A stretch of 5,280 nt of DNA, from positions 1 to 5,280 of the forward strand of contig JABZYY010000077.1 in NCBI GenBank assembly GCA_015264885.1, in the 5' to 3' direction. Numbering within the stretch: the first letter of the stretch is position 1; the number at the start of each line of letters is the position of its first letter. This stretch comes from Streptococcus sp. (GTDB lineage: Bacteria > Bacillota > Bacilli > Lactobacillales > Aerococcaceae). This document shows, piece after piece, positions 1 to 5,280 of this stretch. The notes beneath the pieces were generated by a model. That model was given only the letters and a program-made list of their open reading frames with translations. It searched no databases and was not told the DNA's origin. Made by a program: the position numbers and the translations under genes.

Positions 1-207
1 TGAAATCGTCCCTGTCAATAATGAGAAAAATGGCGCATACAAGCTCCCACCAATCGATACTCCGGCAAGATGGACTTCGTTATATCGTCCAGTCATGACC
101 GTATCAATAAATTGAGCCGAATAATTGGCAATTTGATAAATTAAAACTGGAATTAAAATGGTTAGTAGCGCTTTGAATTTATGATTTTCTTGTATCGTAC
201 TATTCAT
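1..207 (-). CDS. MATE family efflux transporter, N-terminal fragment (runs off the left edge)
   Basis: The 69 visible codons read as the start of a MATE (multidrug and toxic compound extrusion) transporter, a polytopic inner-membrane antiporter that expels cationic drugs or metabolites using a Na+ or H+ gradient. Residues 12-29 form a first hydrophobic helix (ALLTILIPVLIYQIANYS). It is followed by FIDTVMTGRY at about 33-42, the family's usual 'D-x-x-M-x-G' loop, then LAGVSIGGSLYAPFF (about 47-61) entering helix 2. The frame stays open to base 1, so the gene is cut by the window and not visibly broken. Two adjacent ATGs (210 and 207) are possible. I chose 207 because it lies 5 bases after AGGAGG, whereas 210 is only 2 bases away. 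It follows the HAD phosphatase gene by 9 bases and is probably translationally coupled to it. The substrate cannot be predicted from this fragment. Confidence 0.85.
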   Translation of the reverse strand, partial: MNSTIQENHKFKALLTILIPVLIYQIANYSAQFIDTVMTGRYNEVHLAGVSIGGSLYAPFFSLLTGTIS

Positions 208-212
208 CATTT

Positions 213-218
213 CCTCCT
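213..218 (-). promoter_or_regulatory. Shine-Dalgarno site of the MATE gene, overlapping the HAD stop codon
   Basis: The minus strand reads TTAGGAGGAAATGATGAAT. The AGGAGG core is perfect, and the TAG stop of the upstream phosphatase gene (217-219) shares its first two bases (217-218). Ribosomes finishing the phosphatase therefore stop on the ribosome binding site of the exporter. Spacing favours the second ATG (207) over the first (210). Confidence 0.85.
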
Positions 219-939
219 AACTTAATTCATCAATTGATTTCACTTTAAAGATTGCACTAGGAAGAACTTCTAGATTATTAGGTTCGCTTGTCACAGCAAT
301 AAACCCAGCAGTATTTTTGGCAAACTCTTCATCTACTGTTGAGTCCCCAATATAAATCATCTCGTTAAAAGAGACACCAAAACGATTTTGAATCGCATGT
401 AGTGAATCCGTTGCTGGCTTTGAAGGAAATTCATCGGTGGTTCCAATGAAGTCGAATAACTCATTAATTCCAGCAACTTGTAAAACAGCTTCGGCTGGTA
501 ACTTAGAATCGTTTGTGACTAAAGCAATCACAAATCCTTTTTCCTTCAGTACGCAAAGTGCACGCTTTACATCTCCAAGTGTTTGGATTTTCTTTGGATG
601 ACTTAGAATATAGTCGGCAAAGTAATGCACTACAAAGTCGTAATTTTCTTCGATATCGATTGGCCTGAAATGATTTAAGACTTCCAGCATATCGCGAACT
701 GTACCTGAAGCAATCACGCTGTTTTCGATGATGTCAGTTTCAGTGATACCAAGACGGTCAAACAACTCGTCATGTTCTGCATTTGTTAGATTCATCTCAT
801 TACGATTCACTAATTCGTTAAGAACTAAAATCGTTGGCTCAAACCATAATGTGGATGTATCCGTTAATGTGCCATCTTTATCGAAAATCAATACTTTAAT
901 ATTGGTTTCTGTTAAATAGTTTAAAAATTCTTGTTTCAT
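217..939 (-). CDS. HAD-superfamily hydrolase, phosphoglycolate-phosphatase-like
   Basis: This is a 240-residue cytosolic protein with all four haloacid dehalogenase motifs. Motif I is FDKDGTLTD, with the nucleophile D20 and acid/base D22. Motif II is LVTND, with T142. Motif III is the lysine in SKPATD (K174). Motif IV is YIGDSTVDEEFAKN, with the Mg2+ ligands D199 and D203. The helical stretch between motifs I and II (about 30-115) is a C1-type cap, as in Gph/PGMB-like phosphatases. The length is slightly above the 210-230 usual for Gph. The family removes phosphate from small sugar or organic phosphates; the actual substrate cannot be told from sequence. The ATG start overlaps the stop of the ACT-protein gene by one base (TAATG). 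No close Shine-Dalgarno is visible (the nearest GGAG is 17 bases away), so translation probably depends on reinitiation from the upstream gene. Downstream it runs into the MATE gene. Confidence 0.88.
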   Translation of the reverse strand: MKQEFLNYLTETNIKVLIFDKDGTLTDTSTLWFEPTILVLNELVNRNEMNLTNAEHDELFDRLGITETDIIENSVIASGTVRDMLEVLNHFRPIDIEENYDFVVHYFADYILSHPKKIQTLGDVKRALCVLKEKGFVIALVTNDSKLPAEAVLQVAGINELFDFIGTTDEFPSKPATDSLHAIQNRFGVSFNEMIYIGDSTVDEEFAKNTAGFIAVTSEPNNLEVLPSAIFKVKSIDELS

Positions 940-1379
940 TATTCGATACTTTGTAACTCCACAGAAATAATGTTATCTAAAGCATTAATTTCTTTAATCA
1001 CGTCTTCTACACTTACCGTTGCCTCAGAAATATCAATCATGATTTGTACAACAGCGACACTGTGAATCGCTAATCCTTGGAAGATCGTTAGGATGTTCAT
1101 ATCACGATTTGCAAATACTTCAAGCGTCTTTGTCAGTGTTCCTTTGATATTTTTCATATGGATATTGATAGATGCTTTTCTTCCTGCATTTACAGAAGAA
1201 AATCCTTGTACTTTACGATAATACTTATAATAAACACTGCGTGAGATGCCAACCATCTTCACTACTTCAGTGACGTCTTTTGCTTGTCCTGTTGCAAGTA
1301 GTTCTTTTGCTTGCAAAACTTTAGCAAATACAGGAGGAACAGCATCTTCAGAAACTAAAAAATGTTTTTGTCGATTCAT
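939..1379 (-). CDS. pheB: ACT domain-containing protein, UPF0735 / PheB family
   Basis: The 146-residue product matches the family of Bacillus subtilis PheB, small proteins with an N-terminal helical or helix-turn-helix-like part and a C-terminal ACT domain. Visible here are the family opening KHFLVSEDAVPPVFAKVLQAKELL (residues 5-28), a probable HTH at 33-56 ending in ISRSVYYKYY, and an ACT fold from about 68 to the end (INIHMKNIKG, then ILTIFQGL, then ISVELQSIE). ACT domains bind amino acids or similar ligands. A role in sensing aromatic amino acids is only suggested by the name and has little direct support. An open frame extends 8 codons upstream (ATG at 1403 and 1397). I chose 1379 because AAGGA lies 6 bases before it, the length then fits the family, and the predicted transcript starts near 1405. 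It is the first gene of a three-gene unit with the HAD phosphatase and MATE exporter. The usual Firmicute neighbours obg and pheA are absent from this window. Confidence 0.85.
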   Translation of the reverse strand: MNRQKHFLVSEDAVPPVFAKVLQAKELLATGQAKDVTEVVKMVGISRSVYYKYYRKVQGFSSVNAGRKASINIHMKNIKGTLTKTLEVFANRDMNILTIFQGLAIHSVAVVQIMIDISEATVSVEDVIKEINALDNIISVELQSIE

Positions 1380-1385
1380 TATTTG

Positions 1386-1390
1386 TCCTT
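1386..1390 (-). promoter_or_regulatory. Shine-Dalgarno site deciding the ACT-protein start
   Basis: The minus strand reads GAAGGACAAATAATG, which places AAGGA 6 bases before the ATG at 1379. The upstream in-frame ATGs at 1403 and 1397 lie only a few bases after the predicted transcription start near 1405, so they have no room for a binding site on that transcript. Confidence 0.75.
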
Positions 1391-1411
1391 CTTTCATAAT
1401 CATTTGTACCC

Positions 1412-1441
1412 ATTTTACCCTACATCATGGACAGATGGCAA
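1412..1441 (-). promoter_or_regulatory. Sigma-A-type promoter of the ACT-HAD-MATE unit
   Basis: On the minus strand, TTGCCA (1436-1441, 5 of 6 consensus bases) is followed after 18 bases by TAAAAT (1412-1417, 5 of 6). Transcription should start near 1405, giving a leader of about 26 bases before the ATG at 1379. The promoter lies just after the recD2 terminator, which supports treating the two gene groups as separate transcripts. An 8-base palindrome, AATTAATT (1440-1447), overlaps the upstream edge of the -35 box. I cannot tell whether it binds a regulator. Confidence 0.65.
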
Positions 1442-1453
1442 TTAATTCCGGCT

Positions 1454-1492
1454 AAAAAAACACGAAAAAAGAAGCTAGAAAACTAGCTTCTT
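1454..1492 (-). terminator. Intrinsic terminator of the mnmA-recD2 transcript
   Basis: Read on the minus strand, AAGAAGCTAG (1483-1492) pairs with CTAGCTTCTT (1469-1478) around a TTTT loop (1479-1482), a perfect stem of up to 10 base pairs. The 3' arm runs into a T-tract (1465-1470), and a second run of seven T follows after CGTG (1454-1460). The recD2 stop codon TAG (1483-1485) and the codons before it form the 5' arm of the stem, so the hairpin begins inside the coding region. The plus-strand side has only two T after the stem, so it should work in one direction. Confidence 0.85.
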
Positions 1493-3891
1493 GTCATAAA
1501 ATCATATGGTGTGACATCATCCATTCCAATCATCGGAGAAATAAGTCCTTCTTCAATTGCTTGGATGGTTAATTGGATTTCTTTGTCTTCGTCTGAATGT
1601 AGAGTATCAACAAGCGACGGCTCCGTTATATTCTCTTTAATTGTTGGAGTTTCTTCTGTCTTTTCAATGTCGAAATTCGTTAAGAACTCTTGTAAGAAAG
1701 TTGCTCGTTTTGGAGGAATAGTTGTTGCACTCTTTTGGAACGCTCCTGCTTCCCCACACATGATGAGATACTGCTGACTTCTTGTAACTGCCGTATACAA
1801 TAAATTTCTTTGCAACATCCGTGAGTACTGATTCACCATTGGCAAGATGACCATTTTAAACTCAGACCCTTGTGCCTTATGAATTGAGCAGCAATACGCC
1901 AGCGTCAATTGTTGCCAATCGGTTCTATGATACTCGACTTCCGTTTGATCGAATAAAACAAAAATCTTATCTACTTGGTCATCGTTCTCTTTTGCAAATT
2001 GAATTGCTGTGATTTCTCCAATATCCCCATTATAGACATTTTCTTCAGGTAAATTCACCAGTTGAAGGACTTTATCTCCTACGCGGAAGACTTTATCAAA
2101 GGACTCCACTTCACGAACCGAATTTCCGATTTTAGGGTTTAAGATTTCTTGCATCATCTGATTGATGGCATTAATCCCAGCATCTCCTTTATACATCGGA
2201 GCCAGTACTTGAATATCTCGCTTCGTATAGCCCTTCTTAAGAGCTGCTACAACGACTTGTTCAATAATCGTTACCAACCGTTCTGTTGAACATGGTAAGA
2301 AGCTGCGGTCCGCTTGTTTTTCCAGAAAGTTTTGTGGCAAGAAACCATCTTTGATACTATGCGCTAATTCGACAATTGAAGATTGTTGCGTTTGACGGTG
2401 AATTCGTTTCAGTTCAATGGCTGGCACTTGATTGGTTTCCAGTAAATCTGTTAAAACTTGCCCCGGACCAACCGAAGGCAATTGATTACTATCTCCTACG
2501 AGTAAAATCTTCAATCCTTCTGGAGCAGCCTTAAACACGCGGTTCATTAACCACGTATCTACCATCGACATCTCATCGATAATTAAGAATTCTCCAGTGA
2601 TTTCCTTATCTTCAAAACTATCATCCACACTATCGATTGCAATCCCGAGCAGGCGATGAATCGTTGAAGAAGGATATCCTGTCAATTCATTCATCCGTTT
2701 TGCCGCTCGTCCAGTTGGCGCCGCAAGAACAATCGCCTCTTCAATCTCATCGTCATGCTCTAATTCATTTAGCTGAGCATAGACATCAATAACGGCATTA
2801 ATAATCGTTGTCTTCCCAGTGCCAGGTCCACCCGTTAATACAAATAGTGGCTCCGTCATAATCCGATAAATAGCCTCTTTTTGAGACGCATCATATTGAA
2901 TATCGTATTTCTCCTGCGTTTTCTCAATTGCTTTTTCAATTTTCTCTTTACTGATTTCTACTTTAGAAGCTGTAATTCGTTTTGACAAGGCGTTACTAAT
3001 CCCTAGTTCTGCGTAATACAAAGAAGCAATCGCAATGCGGTTTTCATCAGAAAACACAACACCTTCGCGAATCAATTCATTTAATGCATCTACGAGTTTA
3101 TCAGGTTCAATCAAGTAGTTTTGACAGGACTCTAGTAATCGTTGCGCTTGCGTGATTAACACTTCCGCCATCAAGTAGGTATCACCTGTTTGATAACAGA
3201 AATCTCTTGTCACTACAAAAAGCGCACCTTTTAGTCTTGAAGTATCGTCTGGATCAATCCCCATCGATTGGGCAATGCTATCCATTCTTCTAAATCCTAG
3301 GCCTTCTATTTTTTGAAGAAGAACATATGGGTCTTCGTCTAAAACCATTCTTGCCTTATCTTTATACATGCCGATAATCTTTTGGGCAATCGCAGGAGTA
3401 AACCCAAGATTCGTGAGTTCAAACATCAACTTCTCAGTCCCCTGGTTTTGCTGAATGACTTCACGGATCATTTCTTTTTTCTTTTTCGTTAATCCTGTAA
3501 TCCCATCAAGCGCTGTCTCATCATTTAAGATACGCTCCATGGCCTCCTCGCCTAACTTCTCGATAATCTTCTCAGCCGTTTTCTCTCCAATACCAGGAAA
3601 ATGAGAACTGGATAAATATTGAATGAGTCCTCTTTTACCGGTTGGTTGCGTCTGTTGATAATTATCTGCTTGGAATTGTTCCCCATATTTTGGATGAGAA
3701 ACAATCTTCCCATTAAAACGATAGGAGATATCCGAATGAATTTGCCCGAAAATTCCAGTCACCACGATTTCGTCATCCACATCCACGCAATTAGACTCAA
3801 CAACGCGAACGAGCATAACTTTATAGAAGTTCTGCGGATTCTCGAAAAAAGTCGTTAATACTTCCCCTACAATATAAGGTGTATCACTCAT
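1483..3891 (-). CDS. recD2: RecD2-type ATP-dependent 5'-3' DNA helicase (YrrC family)
   Basis: This 802-residue superfamily 1B helicase matches the length of B. subtilis YrrC/RecD2. RecD2 acts outside any RecBCD complex and unwinds DNA 5' to 3' during repair and fork maintenance. The N-terminal 80 residues form the OB-like YrrC_N domain. Helix-hairpin-helix repeats follow (PGIGEKTAEKI at 99-109; LDGITGLTKKKKEMI at 128-142; IEGLGFRRMDSIA at 195-207). Helicase motifs then appear in order: Walker A GGPGTGKT (354-361, K360), Ia APTGRAAKRM (391-400), Walker B LIIDEMSM (436-443, D439/E440), III VGDSNQLPSVGPG (465-477), IV RIHRQ (496-500), SIHKAQGSEF (669-678) and VI YTAVTRS (699-705). An acidic, probably flexible linker (about 740-780) leads to a short tail with PMIGMDDVTPYDF (786-798). 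The start is supported by AAGGAG 7 bases upstream. The gene follows mnmA by 27 bases. All key residues are present and it looks intact. Confidence 0.96.
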   Translation of the reverse strand: MSDTPYIVGEVLTTFFENPQNFYKVMLVRVVESNCVDVDDEIVVTGIFGQIHSDISYRFNGKIVSHPKYGEQFQADNYQQTQPTGKRGLIQYLSSSHFPGIGEKTAEKIIEKLGEEAMERILNDETALDGITGLTKKKKEMIREVIQQNQGTEKLMFELTNLGFTPAIAQKIIGMYKDKARMVLDEDPYVLLQKIEGLGFRRMDSIAQSMGIDPDDTSRLKGALFVVTRDFCYQTGDTYLMAEVLITQAQRLLESCQNYLIEPDKLVDALNELIREGVVFSDENRIAIASLYYAELGISNALSKRITASKVEISKEKIEKAIEKTQEKYDIQYDASQKEAIYRIMTEPLFVLTGGPGTGKTTIINAVIDVYAQLNELEHDDEIEEAIVLAAPTGRAAKRMNELTGYPSSTIHRLLGIAIDSVDDSFEDKEITGEFLIIDEMSMVDTWLMNRVFKAAPEGLKILLVGDSNQLPSVGPGQVLTDLLETNQVPAIELKRIHRQTQQSSIVELAHSIKDGFLPQNFLEKQADRSFLPCSTERLVTIIEQVVVAALKKGYTKRDIQVLAPMYKGDAGINAINQMMQEILNPKIGNSVREVESFDKVFRVGDKVLQLVNLPEENVYNGDIGEITAIQFAKENDDQVDKIFVLFDQTEVEYHRTDWQQLTLAYCCSIHKAQGSEFKMVILPMVNQYSRMLQRNLLYTAVTRSQQYLIMCGEAGAFQKSATTIPPKRATFLQEFLTNFDIEKTEETPTIKENITEPSLVDTLHSDEDKEIQLTIQAIEEGLISPMIGMDDVTPYDFMTRS

Positions 3892-3898
3892 TTGGAAT

Positions 3899-3904
3899 CT
3901 CCTT
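3899..3904 (-). promoter_or_regulatory. Shine-Dalgarno site of recD2
   Basis: The minus strand reads AGAAAGGAGATTCCAAATG. AAGGAG lies 7 bases before the ATG at 3891 and fixes the recD2 start. It sits in the 27-base gap after mnmA, which has no room for a separate promoter and terminator, so recD2 is most likely co-transcribed with mnmA. Confidence 0.85.
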
Positions 3905-3918
3905 TCTAATCTTTTCTA

Positions 3919-5106
<1,188 letters not shown>

Positions 5107-5114
5107 TTACCCTA

Positions 5115-5142
5115 ATTTTAAATTTATTTTTATTTTTTTCAA
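5115..5142 (-). promoter_or_regulatory. Probable promoter of the mnmA-recD2 transcript
   Basis: On the minus strand, TTGAAA (5137-5142) is followed after 16 bases by TAAAAT (5115-5120), each close to the sigma-A consensus. Transcription would start near 5108 and leave a leader of about 65 bases. The region is so AT-rich that chance matches are likely, so the exact position is uncertain, but some promoter is needed here because the next gene upstream is divergent. Confidence 0.5.
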
Positions 5143-5151
5143 AATTTTTGC

Positions 5152-5169
5152 TTGAAAATCATTGAAAAT
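5152..5169. repeat. Short direct repeat TTGAAAAT x2, one helical turn apart
   Basis: TTGAAAAT occurs at 5152-5159 and again at 5162-5169, with starts exactly 10 bases apart. Both copies therefore face the same side of the DNA helix. They lie between the two divergent promoters, upstream of both -35 boxes. This geometry suits a dimeric regulator, but the sequence is AT-rich and could arise by chance. I do not recognise it as the box of a known regulator. Confidence 0.35.
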
Positions 5170-5203
5170 GCGATAGTACTGGGATTTTTGCCCAATTGTG
5201 TTT

Positions 5204-5232
5204 TTGACAAACGGTTGCGTTTTCACTATAAT
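5204..5232 (+). promoter_or_regulatory. Perfect consensus sigma-A promoter, rightward
   Basis: TTGACA (5204-5209) and TATAAT (5227-5232) both match the consensus at 6 of 6 bases, with the ideal 17-base spacer. Transcription should start near 5239, leaving a leader of about 20 bases before the candidate start codons at 5257-5264. It drives the gene that leaves the window on the right, divergently from mnmA. Confidence 0.85.
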
Positions 5233-5260
5233 TAAGTTGAGAAAAAGGGGGCGAAGGTGT

Positions 5261-5280
5261 ATGATGATCTCTTTACGAGC
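5261..5280 (+). CDS. Start of an unidentified rightward gene (cut by the window edge)
   Basis: Only six codons are visible (MMISLR), too few to identify. A gene is inferred because a perfect promoter ends about 30 bases upstream and a purine-rich stretch (AAAAAGGGGG, then GAAGGTG) precedes ATGATG. The start is ambiguous. ATG at 5261 lies 9 bases after AAGGGGG. ATG at 5264 lies 4 bases after GGTG. GTG at 5257 in another frame (reading YDDLFTS after the first residue) lies 5 bases after AAGGGGG and also stays open to the window edge. Confidence 0.4.

Noticed and set aside
728..919. Plus-strand open frame of 63 codons opposite the HAD gene
   Set aside because: It is antisense to the conserved HAD motif I region and has no initiation signals of its own.
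1246..1455. Plus-strand open frame of 69 codons across the ACT gene start
   Set aside because: It is mostly antisense to the ACT coding region and crosses its promoter. The translation is Cys/Ser/Thr/Phe-rich without a recognisable motif, and there is no Shine-Dalgarno.
1511..1777. Plus-strand open frame of 88 codons with hydrophobic stretches
   Set aside because: It is a shadow of the recD2 3' end. Its apparent membrane-like composition is what the reverse complement of acidic codons gives.
3471..3486. A-rich run in the recD2 mRNA as a possible programmed frameshift site
   Set aside because: The AAAAAAG heptamer is read as AAA AAA G and not in the A AAA AAG phase needed for slippage. The frame continues intact and the run simply encodes KKKK in a helix-hairpin-helix region.
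3619..3858. Plus-strand open frame of 79 codons near the recD2 5' end, and a similar one at 3928-4155
   Set aside because: Both are antisense to conserved domains of recD2 and mnmA and lack ribosome binding sites.
5180..5194. TGGG-N7-CCCA as a terminator
   Set aside because: The stem is only four base pairs and is not followed by a T-tract on either strand in the right position. At most it could be an operator-like repeat.

Overview
This window looks like an ordinary chromosomal segment from a low-GC Gram-positive bacterium. The most likely group is Lactobacillales, perhaps a Carnobacteriaceae- or Enterococcus-like genus, but the genus is only a guess from protein style. Supporting signs are AT-rich DNA, strong AGGAGG-type ribosome binding sites, sigma-A-type promoters, a RecD2-type helicase of about 800 residues, and a Bacillus-type ACT protein of the UPF0735/PheB family. 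I see no RNA gene, insertion sequence, prophage gene or CRISPR array.

Almost everything is read on the minus strand, so the layout in transcription order runs from right to left. At the far right (5261-5280) the first codons of an unidentified plus-strand gene sit behind a perfect consensus promoter (TTGACA-17-TATAAT, 5204-5232). A divergent, AT-rich intergenic region separates it from mnmA (3919-5043, tRNA 2-thiouridylase), followed after 27 bases by recD2 (1483-3891, DNA helicase). These two probably form one transcript, which ends at an intrinsic terminator (1454-1492). The 5' arm of that hairpin is built from the last codons and stop of recD2.

A second transcript starts at a good promoter (1412-1441). 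It carries an ACT-domain regulator-like protein (939-1379), a HAD-superfamily phosphatase (217-939) and the first 69 codons of a MATE-family multidrug/metabolite exporter (1-207, cut by the window edge). All three are tightly packed. The first junction is a TAATG stop/start overlap. At the second, the phosphatase stop codon lies inside the Shine-Dalgarno sequence of the exporter. Both point to translational coupling.

The mnmA-recD2 half is housekeeping: tRNA wobble modification and genome maintenance. The ACT-HAD-MATE unit is the only part whose joint function is not obvious. A sensor, a phosphatase and an exporter expressed together suggest handling of a small metabolite, but this is inference. 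I found nothing that clearly qualifies as a new system.
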